Positions 16,083 to 24,719 of a stretch of 64,000 nt of DNA are shown here, piece by piece. Below the pieces are notes generated by a model that ran no database searches, had not been told where the DNA came from, and worked only from the letters and a program-made list of their open reading frames with translations. Within the stretch, counting starts at the first letter, position 1. Every line of letters starts with the position of its first letter. The translations under genes were made by a program, and so were the position numbers. Source of the DNA: Granulicella mallensis (GTDB taxonomy: Bacteria; Acidobacteriota; Terriglobia; Terriglobales; Acidobacteriaceae); assembly GCF_014203225.1 (NCBI RefSeq), contig NZ_JACHIO010000007.1, positions 222,826 through 286,825 of the forward strand, in the 5' to 3' direction.

Positions 16083-19000
16083 TTAGAACAGCAACTTCAA
16101 TCCGAGTTGTATCTGGCGGCTGGTATTCGCGGTTGCCGAGATGACTCCGGGAGAGCCTAGAGCGGGAGCTGTTGTCTGGTTGGCGGTTGTGCCCTGCGTG
16201 GGGCCGGCGGAGTAGACGACCTCGTTCGGCAGTTGCAGGTTCGTGTGGTTCAGGACGTTGAAGAACTCGGCGCGGAACTGCAGGCGTGTCGAGGCGGTTA
16301 GCTGCGTTGATTTCAGCAGCGAGAGATCCCAGTCGGCGTAGCCGGGGCCCGTGAGGCTGTCGCGGCCGGCGTTGCCGACCGTGCCGAAGGCGGGAGCGGA
16401 GTAGGCGTTGGGGTTGAAGAACTGGGCCACTCGCTGGGACGTGGTGCCGTGGGTGTAGAGCGAACCCCGGAACGCAGGGTTGACGTTCGGGCGGACGGGG
16501 TTGCGTGAGTCGCCTGAGCCGGTGGGGTTGTAGCCGAGCTGCGGCGAGAAGGGGAAGCCGGTCTGCAGGTTGGCGATGGTGGAGAGCGACCAGCCGCCGA
16601 GGGTGGCCTTGAGGGTGCGTCCAGGTACGAGATGCGAGTTGCGAGAGACGAGTTCGAGCAGTGGCAGCTCGTAGGTGCCGTTGAAGGCCGCCAGGTGGCG
16701 GATGTCCGTTGCGGCAGGGCCGTAGTCGAGGTGGGGGAGGGAAGGTACTTCGACGAAGGCCGGTGTATTGGCGGAGACCGAGGTGTTCCAGGCCGAGCCG
16801 TCGTCGAGGTTCTTGGACCAGGTGTAGTTGGCGCGGAACTGCAGGCCATGTGCGAAGTCGCGGCGGAAGTCGACTACGAGCGCGTTGTAGTTGCCCGAAC
16901 CGCCCGCCCACCAGGAGGTGGTGTTGGCCAGCGCGGGATTGGCCTTGGTGGTGGTGGGATAGAAGATCGTGCCATCGGGCTGCACGGTGAAGGCGGGCTC
17001 GTTGAGGTCGCCGGAGAGGATCTGGTGGTAGCTGTGCGAGCCGTTATAGCCGACGGTGAGCGAGGTGCCGGGAGCTAGCTGCTGCTCGATCTTCAGCGAG
17101 TAGGAGAGCAGCGCCGGGGTGGCGATGCCGGAGTCTACCGTGGAGGGCGATACCTGTGGCGCTACGCCCGTGGGAGCGGCGACGGTGCTGTTCGAGTAGG
17201 AGTAGACCGTGTTGAACGGAGCGGCCTGGTCGAGGCGGTAGTCGAGGGCGTCGAGCAGTGAGTGGTGCAGGCCCACCGAGGCGCGGAGGCTGGTCTTGCC
17301 GTCGCCGAAGACGTTCCAGGCGACGCCGAGGCGAGGTTCGGGAAGGAAGAGGGCCTGGTTGTTATTGATGGCGTTGGACTGCACGCTGGGGTTGGTGTTG
17401 ATGATGCCGTTGGTGAAGTTGTAGACGCCTGCGCGGCCCTGCGACTCGCTCCAGCCGGTGGAGGACTCGCTGCGGAAGCCGGCGCGAATCTCGACGCGTG
17501 GTGTGACGTGGAAGGTGTCTTCGAGGTAGGCGTCGGCGAAGAGAGCGCGCCAGCCGAGCTCGGTCGGATTGGGAGCGTAGGTGAAGGTCTTGATGGTGCC
17601 GTTCAGGAAGCTGGTGAGCGAGGCGAAGGAGGCCTGGCCGAACTGGTCCTGCGCGAGGTTGTCGTTGGACTCAAGACGCTGTATCCAGACGCCGGCTTCG
17701 ATCTGGTGTTTGCCGATGGAGTAGAAGATATGGTCGTCGAAGGTGAAGAGGTTGCGTGTGATGGCGTTGTTCGCGCCGACGTTGGCTCCTGCACCGGTGA
17801 TGGAGGAGGCTCCGTTCGAGGCGGTGGAACCGGAGATGACGACAGCTCCGGTGGGTTTGCCGGGGATGAAGGTTGGCGTCACGGCCTGGATATCGGAGGG
17901 TAGGGAGCCGAGGAAGAGGAAGCTGGCGCGGGAGTAGCCGACGCGTGCGGTGTTGAGCAGGCGCGGTGAGAAGACGTGCTGTTCCTGAACGCTCAATACC
18001 TGCTCGCGCAGGGCCTCGTCGACGATGGAGTAGGGATCGGCTGTCGGGGTGTGATCGGCGGAGTCGTCGACGGTGTAGACGGCGAAGAGCAGGTCGTTGG
18101 GGGTGAGGTTGGCGTCGAAGCGGGTTGTGCCGAAGTCTTCGCGAATGTGCTGCGGCGCGGTGCCGATGAACTGTCCGATGCCGGTGAGCAGGCCATTGGT
18201 GAGGACTTCAGGGCCGTTCTGCACGGGCCAGAGGTTCAGCAGTTGCGCGGAGATGGGGCTGACCTTGGTTGCTGTTTCGACGCCCTTGGCATTGGGAACG
18301 AAGCCGAGGCGGGCCTGGTTGTCGGGTACCAGCGTGACGAGGGAGAGGCCGAGGTTCTGGCGGTAGCTCTCGTAGTTGCCGAAGAGGAAGAGCTTGTCCT
18401 TCTTGATCGGGCCTCCGAGGGCTGCGCCGTAGTTGTTGCGCTGGAACTCGGGGATGCGGGGGCCGTCGAAGTAGTTGCGGGCGTCGAAGAAGCTGTTGCG
18501 GAGGAACTCGTAGACGTCGCCGTGGAGCTTGTTGGTGCCGGAGGTGGTGACGATGGAGATCTGTGCGCCGTCGCGCTTGCCGTAGGCGGCGGAGTAGCTG
18601 TCGGAGACGACGTTGAACTCGCGGATGCCGTCGATGCCGAGAAGCTGGCCGGAGGTGCCGCCGGGGGTGACGTTGATCAGCGAGGCCCCGGTGTACTCAA
18701 TGCCGTTGAGGAGGAAGAGATTGTCCTGCGGGCGGCGACCGGAGACCGCGAACATGCTGCCGACCGAAGAGTTCGAGGTGCCGACGCCGCCGGAGCGCTG
18801 GTTGGTGTAGTTCACGGTGCCGGGGTTCAGCGTGATGAGCTGATCGTAGCTGCGGCCGTTGAGCGGAAGCTCTTTGACCTGGCGCGAGTCGACCAGGCCG
18901 GAGGTCGATTCGGTGGAGAGGTTGACGGCGGAGGGCGTGTCTTCAACGTTGACGGTATCGCTGCCGGAGATGGCGAGCTTGAGCGTGAGGTCGAGCGACT

Positions 19001-19319
19001 GACCGACGGTGAGCTGGACTCCGGTGCGCTTGTAGGAGGCGAAGCCGGAGACGTCGACCGAGAGGGTGTAGCTGCCGACGGGGATAGAAGGCGCTGAGTA
19101 GGAGCCTGAGCCATTGGTGGTAAGGGCGCGCTGGGTGCCGGTGTCGTCGTTGTGGATGAGGACGTGGGCGTTGGGGATCACGGCTCCGGAGGGATCGGTG
19201 ACGACACCTGAGATCGTGCCGCCGACGACCTGAGCTTGTGAGGCGATGGCGAAAAGAACGAAGGACAGCGCCGCAATCAAAGTGCGGGTGCGGAAAGGGA
19301 TGAGGCGAAGGACTTGCAT
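16083..19319 (-). CDS. TonB-dependent receptor, Oar-like, with N-terminal carboxypeptidase-regulatory domain
   Basis: A 1,078-residue outer-membrane receptor of the kind much expanded in acidobacteria. Residues 1-29 are a signal peptide (FVLFAIASQAQ). About 32-115 form a carboxypeptidase-regulatory-like beta sandwich (GTISGVVTDPSGAVIPNAHV). A plug domain follows (VKELPLNGRSYDQLITLNPG; GIREFNVVSDSYSAAYG). Then comes a long beta-barrel ending in RQIQLGLKLLF, with the expected terminal Phe. Such receptors import large substrates, often glycans, with energy from TonB/ExbBD. The closest gene upstream is the YeiH operon on the same strand. The ligand cannot be told. Confidence 0.95.
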   Translation of the reverse strand: MQVLRLIPFRTRTLIAALSFVLFAIASQAQVVGGTISGVVTDPSGAVIPNAHVLIHNDDTGTQRALTTNGSGSYSAPSIPVGSYTLSVDVSGFASYKRTGVQLTVGQSLDLTLKLAISGSDTVNVEDTPSAVNLSTESTSGLVDSRQVKELPLNGRSYDQLITLNPGTVNYTNQRSGGVGTSNSSVGSMFAVSGRRPQDNLFLLNGIEYTGASLINVTPGGTSGQLLGIDGIREFNVVSDSYSAAYGKRDGAQISIVTTSGTNKLHGDVYEFLRNSFFDARNYFDGPRIPEFQRNNYGAALGGPIKKDKLFLFGNYESYRQNLGLSLVTLVPDNQARLGFVPNAKGVETATKVSPISAQLLNLWPVQNGPEVLTNGLLTGIGQFIGTAPQHIREDFGTTRFDANLTPNDLLFAVYTVDDSADHTPTADPYSIVDEALREQVLSVQEQHVFSPRLLNTARVGYSRASFLFLGSLPSDIQAVTPTFIPGKPTGAVVISGSTASNGASSITGAGANVGANNAITRNLFTFDDHIFYSIGKHQIEAGVWIQRLESNDNLAQDQFGQASFASLTSFLNGTIKTFTYAPNPTELGWRALFADAYLEDTFHVTPRVEIRAGFRSESSTGWSESQGRAGVYNFTNGIINTNPSVQSNAINNNQALFLPEPRLGVAWNVFGDGKTSLRASVGLHHSLLDALDYRLDQAAPFNTVYSYSNSTVAAPTGVAPQVSPSTVDSGIATPALLSYSLKIEQQLAPGTSLTVGYNGSHSYHQILSGDLNEPAFTVQPDGTIFYPTTTKANPALANTTSWWAGGSGNYNALVVDFRRDFAHGLQFRANYTWSKNLDDGSAWNTSVSANTPAFVEVPSLPHLDYGPAATDIRHLAAFNGTYELPLLELVSRNSHLVPGRTLKATLGGWSLSTIANLQTGFPFSPQLGYNPTGSGDSRNPVRPNVNPAFRGSLYTHGTTSQRVAQFFNPNAYSAPAFGTVGNAGRDSLTGPGYADWDLSLLKSTQLTASTRLQFRAEFFNVLNHTNLQLPNEVVYSAGPTQGTTANQTTAPALGSPGVISATANTSRQIQLGLKLLF

Positions 19320-19416
19320 GGGGCTCCTGAAGAGGTGTGAGGGACGCGCCTGCTGGGGGTGCAGGGTCGCTTTTATAGGGATGGTGAATCGAGAGGTGTT
19401 CTGGTTCTCGCGCGGA

Positions 19417-19593
19417 CTAGCGGCGACAACAACAGCTACACGTTTCCTTGGTGGCTTTCGACTCGGTGGTATCGGTCGTGCCGGCGGAGAGCAGGTTTCT
19501 TGCCGCGCTTGGAATCACAGCCAGAAAGACAACGGCAACAGCAGAGACGAACGCGATTGAGGTAGAGGCAATGAGGACGGTGTGAGCTGTCAT
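19417..19593 (-). CDS. Possible 58-residue one-helix protein overlapping the yeiH stop
   Basis: The ATG (19593) overlaps the stop codon of the YeiH-like gene in an ATGA, so it could be translationally coupled. It would encode a hydrophobic N-terminal helix of about 25 residues and then a Ser/Thr/Lys/Cys-rich tail ending CSCCCRR. Part of it (VIPSAARNLLSA) matches what the family-2 dispersed repeat encodes when translated, which suggests recent extension by repeat sequence. Its reality is doubtful. Confidence 0.3.
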   Translation of the reverse strand: MTAHTVLIASTSIAFVSAVAVVFLAVIPSAARNLLSAGTTDTTESKATKETCSCCCRR

Positions 19594-20684
19594 TTCATGC
19601 CTCCGTGGTGGTAGACCGCGAAGACCATTCCCAGTGTGACCAGGGCGATGAAGATCTCACCGAGTACGCCGACGAGGATCGGACGCCAGCCCTGGTTGAT
19701 GAGGTCGCTTAGCTTGGTGCGCAGGCCGACTCCTGCGAAGGCCGGAAGGAAGGCCCACTTGGAGAGGTTGCCAAGCGAGGTGAGCTGCGAGGAGGTGAAG
19801 AAGCCGCTGGTTGCCAGCAGCGAGATGGCGACGAAGCCCAGGATGAACTTGGGGAACTTCTGCCAGAGGAAAAGTGCCTTGCGCTCGACGCGGGTAGCCT
19901 GGCCCTGCGACGCCCAGTAGACGGCATAGCCCAGAACGACGAAGCCGATGAAGGCGGAGCGCGCGGTCTTGGAGAGGATGGCGAAGCGTCCAGCTTCGTC
20001 TCCGTAGAGTGCGCCGGTAACGGTGGCTTCGGCGGTATTGTCGACGGCGAGGCCGGTCCAGATGCCGTAGCTCTGCTGGCCGAGATGCAGCGCATGGCCG
20101 ATGGCGGGGAAGGTGAAGAGGGCGAGCGCGCCCAGGGTGAGGATTGCGGCGATGGCGGTGGAGGTATCTTCTTCGTCGGGCTCGATTGCGCCCTGTGCGG
20201 CCATGATGGCCGTGACACCGCAGATGGAGCTGCCGATGGCGAGCAGCGAGGTGAGCTTGGGCGGCAGCTTGAAGATCTTGCCGAGCAGCGTCATCACGGT
20301 CAGCGAGAAGATCAGCTCGATGAAGACGAGCACCAGGGACATGCCGCCGAGGTGCATGACATCGCCGATGAGGAATTTTGCGCCGACGAGGACGATGCCC
20401 AGCTTCAGCCACAACTCATAGGTGGCGACGCCGACGCGAAAGATGTGCGGCAGCTCGATGGTATTGGAGATCAGGAGGCCGAGGATGATGGCCCAGAGGA
20501 CATACTCGATGCGGGGGAAGGGGATGTGGTGCGCCGATTGGAGCCAGGCGCCGAGGCTCTCCAATCCCTTGCCTGCGACACCGATACCGAAGAGAAGCAG
20601 CGTTCCCGGCAGCAACGCGAGTATCTGCTGGGGGCGCGAGGGTCGTTCGGTACTGGGGGGCAACGAGATGGTTTGAGCGGACAA
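19590..20684 (-). CDS. YeiH/YadS-family putative sulfate/sulfonate-related exporter
   Basis: A 364-residue polytopic membrane protein (about 10 predicted helices) of the Cons_hypoth698 (UPF0324) family. Visible signatures include GILVGLL-type helix repeats and GSSICGVTAIMAAQGAI, which resembles the family core SICG motif, and GLAVDNTAEATVTGALYGDEA. Members of this family are linked to sulfate export or to release of sulfur compounds; the substrate is inferred. It is the main product of an operon whose leader contains a cysteine-rich ORF and a terminator (20894-21044), followed by a small membrane protein (20691-20828). The start follows the stop of that small gene by 6 bp. Confidence 0.88.
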   Translation of the reverse strand: MSAQTISLPPSTERPSRPQQILALLPGTLLLFGIGVAGKGLESLGAWLQSAHHIPFPRIEYVLWAIILGLLISNTIELPHIFRVGVATYELWLKLGIVLVGAKFLIGDVMHLGGMSLVLVFIELIFSLTVMTLLGKIFKLPPKLTSLLAIGSSICGVTAIMAAQGAIEPDEEDTSTAIAAILTLGALALFTFPAIGHALHLGQQSYGIWTGLAVDNTAEATVTGALYGDEAGRFAILSKTARSAFIGFVVLGYAVYWASQGQATRVERKALFLWQKFPKFILGFVAISLLATSGFFTSSQLTSLGNLSKWAFLPAFAGVGLRTKLSDLINQGWRPILVGVLGEIFIALVTLGMVFAVYHHGGMK

Positions 20685-20690
20685 AAAGGG

Positions 20691-20828
20691 TTACCAGCCG
20701 ATGTGGTGAATGATGTTCAGTCGAATCAGCGCGGCGAACGCCAGGGCAATCGCGATGGCGACGACATCGGCATTGAAGGCGAGCTTGATGTTGGCGACGG
20801 CTTTGGAGGTCTGGAAGCGGGGGGCCAT
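20691..20828 (-). CDS. 45-residue single-pass membrane protein ahead of yeiH
   Basis: A small ORF with an excellent ribosome-binding site (AGGAG, six bases from the ATG at 20828). Its stop is 6 bp before the yeiH start. It begins MAPRFQTSKAVANIK and has one hydrophobic helix (DVVAIAIALAFAALIRL) followed by a short polar end. This fits a small membrane subunit or regulator of the exporter, but no family is recognised. It lies directly after the attenuator terminator, so it would be the first gene switched on. Confidence 0.7.
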   Translation of the reverse strand: MAPRFQTSKAVANIKLAFNADVVAIAIALAFAALIRLNIIHHIGW

Positions 20829-20893
20829 GGATAACTCCTGCAGGATGCATTTCAGCGTGTGAGGGAAGGAGATCGTGGGCTCAGAAACAGAAA

Positions 20894-20925
20894 ACCCACG
20901 CTGCTCGGGAGAGCTGTGCGTGGGT
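20894..20925 (-). terminator. Transcription attenuator hairpin of the yeiH operon
   Basis: On the minus strand ACCCACGC and GCGTGGGT pair (8 bp). Inside them GCTC/GAGC pair around a TCCC loop, and a TTTTCTGTTTCT stretch follows. It lies about 40 nt after the cysteine-rich leader ORF and 66 nt before the start of the small membrane gene. An alternative pairing is possible: the leader sequence GCTGTTGCG (20984-20992, spanning Cys codons 19-20) can pair with CGCACAGC (20913-20920) in the 5' part of the hairpin with one bulge. That would disrupt the terminator. A separate hairpin (20940-20962) lies between leader and terminator. Confidence 0.8.
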
Positions 20926-20963
20926 GGTTTGAGCCTGGGGCGAAGGCTTTTAGCCGCTTCGCT

Positions 20964-21044
20964 TTAGAGCAAACAGACACCGGCGCAACAGCGCGGCATG
21001 CGACAACACATGCAACAGAGGGCGGCGGTGTGGATCTGCTTCAT
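20964..21044 (-). CDS. 26-residue cysteine-rich leader peptide of the yeiH operon
   Basis: The minus-strand ORF from ATG 21044 reads MKQIHTAALCCMCCRMPR, then CCAGVCLL and TAA. Seven of 26 residues are Cys, in pairs at 10-11, 13-14 and 19-20, plus Cys24. The -10 box of a good promoter lies only nine bases upstream of the ATG, so the transcript should start at or within about 3 nt of it, and there is no Shine-Dalgarno sequence. A terminator follows. This is the layout of an amino-acid-responsive attenuator for cysteine. Poly-Cys leaderless short ORFs that attenuate sulfur genes are known in mycobacteria; I know of no acidobacterial example. Confidence 0.8.
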   Translation of the reverse strand: MKQIHTAALCCMCCRMPRCCAGVCLL

Positions 21045-21053
21045 CAGGTTTAG

Positions 21054-21082
21054 AGCCTAACTGGGTGGAGGGGCGGTGTCAA
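21054..21082 (-). promoter_or_regulatory. Promoter for the cysteine-leader / yeiH operon
   Basis: On the minus strand a perfect -35 box TTGACA (21077-21082) is followed after exactly 17 nt by TAGGCT (21054-21059), four of six matches to the -10 consensus. The start of transcription would fall within a few bases of the leader ATG at 21044. The promoter abuts the GTCAGCRA array (21093-21167). Confidence 0.75.
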
Positions 21083-21092
21083 GATTGGGATT

Positions 21093-21167
21093 AGCAAGTC
21101 AGCAAGTCAGCGAGTCAGCGAGTCAGCGAGTCAGCAAGTCAGCAAGTCAGCAAGTCAGCGAGTCAGC
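21093..21167. repeat. GTCAGCRA octanucleotide array
   Basis: About nine units of the 8-mer GTCAGCAA/GTCAGCGA in tandem, lying between the yeiH-operon promoter and the divergent esterase gene. The same array, with the same flanking AGCGGGG(AG)GCAGGAA, is found as an in-frame insert in the lhr gene at 42372-42424. Confidence 0.9.
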
Positions 21168-21227
21168 GGGGAGGCAGGAAAGCCAAAGCTGTATGACAGG
21201 TTGTACACTCATCGGCGAGGTCACGAG

Positions 21228-22754
21228 ATGAGTGTGCGGTGGATAGCGGCTTTAGCTGTTGGGACGATGCTGGCTGGGGGAAGTGCGGTGTGGGCGCAGG
21301 GGGATCCGGCGCGGGCGTTCGATGCAGCGACTGCCGCGGTACGGAAGCCGGGAACGACGGTGCGGATCGAGCTGATTGGAGACTCGACACAGACCAACAA
21401 CGCGGGCTATGGCCGTGGGTTCTGCGCTAACTTTACGGCAAAGGTGGACTGCGTGAACATGGCGCGCGGCGGAGCCAGTACGGGGACGTTTCGCGAACTG
21501 GGTCTGTGGGATCGCGCACTCGCCACCAAGCCGGATTACATGGTGATCCAATTTGGGCATAACGACTTCGTGACAGCCGAGCATCTGCCCCGGCAGGTGC
21601 CGCTGCCTCAGTACATCGAGAATCTGAAGCGGTATGTGACTGAGGCTCGGGCGGCGAAGATTACGCCGGTGCTGGTGACTCCGCTGACGCGGCGATATTT
21701 TGGCGCGGACGGCAAGGTCCACTCCGATCTGCAGGAGTACAGCGAAGCGATGCGCGGCGTGGCGCGCGAGATGAAGGTTCCGTTGATCGAACTGCAGAAC
21801 GAGAGTATCGCTTACCTGGACAAGGTGGGCGAGGCCGAGGGAGACAAGCTTGCGATCACCAAGAAGGACACGGACGGCAAGACGATCTTCGACAAGACGC
21901 ATTTGGACTGGGCGGGGAGTTATGTCTTCGGGCGCATGGTGGCCGTCGATCTGGGGAAGGCCGTGCCTTCGCTGAAGAAGTTTGTGCGTCCTGAGGCTGC
22001 GGCGCTTCCTCCCGAGGGGGAGAAGGCGATGCGCATCATCAACGGTGGGCCTGCAACGATTGTGCTGGTGGGCGACTCCACGGTAGCGACCGAAGGCGGC
22101 TGGGGGCCGGGCTTCTGTGCAGTGATAACGAAGAACATTACGTGCATCGACGACGCGCTGAATGGGCGCAGCACGAAGAGCTTTCGCGATGAGGGTGCAT
22201 GGAAGAAGGCTCTGGACCACAAGGGCGACTACTACCTGATCCAGTTCGGGCACAATGACGAGAAGCCTGATGAGAAGCGTCATACCGATCCGGAGACGAC
22301 CTATGCGGCGCAGATTCGGCAGTACATCGCGGAGGCTCGGGCGATTGGCGCGGTGCCGGTGGTGCTCTCACCTCTGGCGCGGAGGACGTTCAAGGATGGC
22401 AAGCCCTCGAACGACGACCTGCGGCTCTATGCCAACGCCGCACGGCGTGTGGCGGAGGAAGAGGACGTGACGTTCATCGACCTGCTTTCGCTTTCGACAG
22501 CCGTGCTGGCGAAGGGCACGCAGGCGGATGCGGACACCTTCAATGCGGTGGGGCATGAGGACGCGCGGGCCGAGCAGGGCAAGTCAGGGCTCGACCGGAC
22601 TCATCTGGACGATAAGGGCAAGGCGGTGTTCGGGCGGATCGTCGCCGATAACCTTGTGCGCACGAGGGTGGAGCTGGGGCCGGATGTGATCGGAGTTCCG
22701 GCAAAGGCCGCTGCCACGGTGCCGACGCAGGCTGCGCCTACGGATGGGAAGTAA
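21228..22754 (+). CDS. Secreted double-SGNH-domain esterase, rhamnogalacturonan-acetylesterase-like
   Basis: A 508-residue exported protein with a signal peptide ending near SAVWAQG. It has two related SGNH/GDSL hydrolase domains. Domain 1 (about 40-265) has block I IGDST, block III QFGHND and the Asp/His block DKTHLDWAG. Domain 2 (about 285-500) has VGDST, QFGHND and DRTHLDDKG. Both triads look complete, so both halves should be active. Relatives (CE12-type) remove acetyl groups from pectic rhamnogalacturonan. The start at 21228 has GAGG upstream; a longer in-frame start at 21201 is less likely. It is divergent from the yeiH operon. Confidence 0.88.
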   Translation: MSVRWIAALAVGTMLAGGSAVWAQGDPARAFDAATAAVRKPGTTVRIELIGDSTQTNNAGYGRGFCANFTAKVDCVNMARGGASTGTFRELGLWDRALATKPDYMVIQFGHNDFVTAEHLPRQVPLPQYIENLKRYVTEARAAKITPVLVTPLTRRYFGADGKVHSDLQEYSEAMRGVAREMKVPLIELQNESIAYLDKVGEAEGDKLAITKKDTDGKTIFDKTHLDWAGSYVFGRMVAVDLGKAVPSLKKFVRPEAAALPPEGEKAMRIINGGPATIVLVGDSTVATEGGWGPGFCAVITKNITCIDDALNGRSTKSFRDEGAWKKALDHKGDYYLIQFGHNDEKPDEKRHTDPETTYAAQIRQYIAEARAIGAVPVVLSPLARRTFKDGKPSNDDLRLYANAARRVAEEEDVTFIDLLSLSTAVLAKGTQADADTFNAVGHEDARAEQGKSGLDRTHLDDKGKAVFGRIVADNLVRTRVELGPDVIGVPAKAAATVPTQAAPTDGK

Positions 22755-22867
22755 GTTTTCCGGATGGACGCCGGGGTAAGTCTATTTTGAAGATAGATTT
22801 GCTACGCGTTTTTTGCTCGCTGCAATGCTGGAACCCTGGGGCAAGTGGTAAATGAGATTGAGCGCTG

Positions 22868-23045
22868 TAAGCGCGACCTATCGTGCAACCGCGATAGGTC
22901 GCCCCTTCAGGGCTTTAACTTCATTGGAGCCGCAACCCAGGGTTCCGGCGACACGGCGAGCAAAAGCGCTCGCCAGCCGCCTCCACCCTGGGCTGGGATA
23001 TGTCGCCCCTTTGGGGCTGGCATCCACTCAGTATCCTGAGAAGTA
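22868..23045. repeat. Dispersed hairpin repeat (family 1), copy b
   Basis: Begins with the hairpin GCGACCTATCG/CGATAGGTCGC and the CCCCTTCAGGGCT block. It continues through ACCCAGGGTTCCGGCGACAC, GCGAGCAAAAGCGCTCGC and CCACCCTGGGCTGGGATAT, and ends GTCGCCCCTTTGGGGCTGG. It fills most of the gap between the double esterase and pgm. The copy at 38036 is its closest match. Confidence 0.85.
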
Positions 23046-23060
23046 GTTTGATGACACGCT

Positions 23061-24710
23061 CTAGGCGATAGCAGAGCTGACCAGTGCTTTAGCCTCAGCC
23101 TGAATCTCTTTCAAGTGGTCTGCGCCGTTGAAGCTTTCGGCGTAGATCTTGTAGACGTCTTCCGTCCCGGAGGGGCGTGCGGCGAACCAGCCGTTTTCGG
23201 TGGTGACCTTCAGGCCGCCGATGCTGGCCTTGTTGCCGGGCGCTTCGGTGAGGATTGCGGTGATGGGTTCGCCGGCCAGCGTGGTTGCTGTGACCTGTTC
23301 CGGAGAAAGCTTGGACAGCTTGGCTTTTTCTTCCTTGGTGGCTGCGGCGTCGATGCGCTGGTAGACGGGGGAGCCGTACTTGGCGGTGAGTTCGTTGTAG
23401 TGTTGGCCGGGATCTTTGCCGGTGCGGGCGGTCATCTCGGCAGCGAGCAGTCCGAGGATGAGGCCGTCCTTGTCGGTCGTCCAGACGGTGCCGTCGCGGC
23501 GCAGGAAGGTTGCGCCCGCGGACTCTTCGCCGACGAAGCCCAGCTTGCCTTCGAGCAGTCCGTCGACAAACCACTTGAAGCCTACCGGTACCTCAAGCAT
23601 TGGGCGATTAAGGCCTTTGGCTACGCGGTCGATGATGCTCGACGAGACCAGGGTTTTGCCGATGCCGACCTGTGCCGACCACTGGGGCCGGTGCGTGCAG
23701 AGGTATTGAATGCAGACTGCAAGGTAGTGGTTGGGATTGAGCAGGCCTGAGGAGCGCGTGACGATGCCGTGGCGGTCATGGTCGGTGTCGCAGGCCCAGG
23801 CCACATCGAACTTGTCCTTGTTCGCGATCATGCTGGCCATCGCGTTGGGCGAGGAGCAGTCCATGCGGATGCGCCCGTCCCAGTCGAGGGTCATGAAGCG
23901 GAAGGTGGGATCGACGTAAGGGTTCAGGATTTCGAGCGGCAGCTTGTACTGCTCGGCGATGCGCGGCCAGTAGTCGACGCCCGCGCCTCCGAGTGGATCG
24001 ACCGCTAGCTTGAGGCCCGTGCCGTTCAGGGCTTCGAAGTCGATGACGTTTGCGAGGTCGTTGACGTACGCAGTGATGAAGTCGTGGCGGTGCGTGGTCT
24101 CCGCAGCGAGGGCCTTCGCAAAGGAGAGGCGATGGACGCCCTGCAGCCTGGCCGCGATCAGTTCGTTGGCGCGGTTCTCGATCCACTTGGTCGCGCTGGT
24201 GTCCGCGGGGCCCCCGTTGGGTGGGTTGTACTTGAAGCCGCCGTCCTCGGGTGGGTTGTGCGAGGGTGTGATGACGATGCCGTCGGCACGCTCTTTGGCA
24301 CCGCTGCCGTTGTACTCCAGGATCGCGTGCGAGAGCACGGGGGTCGGTGTATAGCCGAGATCCTTGTCGATCATGACCGTTACGCCGTTGCCGCTCAGCA
24401 CCTCGAGCGCGGCGATGAATGCGGGCTCGGAGAGAGCGTGCGTGTCCTTGGCGAGGAAGAGCGGCCCGTCGGTCTTCTGCTCCGCACGAAACTCGCAGAT
24501 CGCCTGCGTGATGGCAATGATGTGCGCGTAATTGAAGCTGGTGGTCAGCGACGATCCGCGATGTCCGCTGGTGCCGAAGCTGACACGCTGCGCCGGGTCC
24601 TCCGGATTGGGATGGCCGGCGTAAAACGCTGCCACGAGACGCGGCAGATTGACGAGTTTATCGGGGGATGAGAGGTGGCCGGGGGTGTTGAGCGGTGCGT
24701 CGATGGACAT
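23061..24710 (-). CDS. pgm: Phosphoglucomutase, alpha-D-glucose phosphate-specific
   Basis: Interconverts glucose 1-phosphate and glucose 6-phosphate, linking glycogen, trehalose and nucleotide-sugar synthesis to glycolysis. The 549-residue length is standard for this type. [10 protein letters not shown] lies near residues 45-54. The phosphoserine loop [11 protein letters not shown] has active Ser150, and a metal-binding DTDHDRHG segment follows. [13 protein letters not shown] and [16 protein letters not shown] complete the sugar-binding and phosphate-binding parts. It begins at an ATG just after a repeat-rich gap. Confidence 0.96.
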   Translation of the reverse strand: MSIDAPLNTPGHLSSPDKLVNLPRLVAAFYAGHPNPEDPAQRVSFGTSGHRGSSLTTSFNYAHIIAITQAICEFRAEQKTDGPLFLAKDTHALSEPAFIAALEVLSGNGVTVMIDKDLGYTPTPVLSHAILEYNGSGAKERADGIVITPSHNPPEDGGFKYNPPNGGPADTSATKWIENRANELIAARLQGVHRLSFAKALAAETTHRHDFITAYVNDLANVIDFEALNGTGLKLAVDPLGGAGVDYWPRIAEQYKLPLEILNPYVDPTFRFMTLDWDGRIRMDCSSPNAMASMIANKDKFDVAWACDTDHDRHGIVTRSSGLLNPNHYLAVCIQYLCTHRPQWSAQVGIGKTLVSSSIIDRVAKGLNRPMLEVPVGFKWFVDGLLEGKLGFVGEESAGATFLRRDGTVWTTDKDGLILGLLAAEMTARTGKDPGQHYNELTAKYGSPVYQRIDAAATKEEKAKLSKLSPEQVTATTLAGEPITAILTEAPGNKASIGGLKVTTENGWFAARPSGTEDVYKIYAESFNGADHLKEIQAEAKALVSSAIA

Positions 24711-24719
24711 GAGGGAAGG

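Noticed and set aside
16632..19097. Several long plus-strand frames opposite the TonB receptor
   Set aside because: Gly/Val/Glu-rich shadows of the receptor gene; no motif.
21093..21167. GTCAGCRA array considered as an iteron-type origin or operator set
   Set aside because: The same array is inside lhr codons, so it is a spreading repeat, not a specific binding array; no replication genes nearby.
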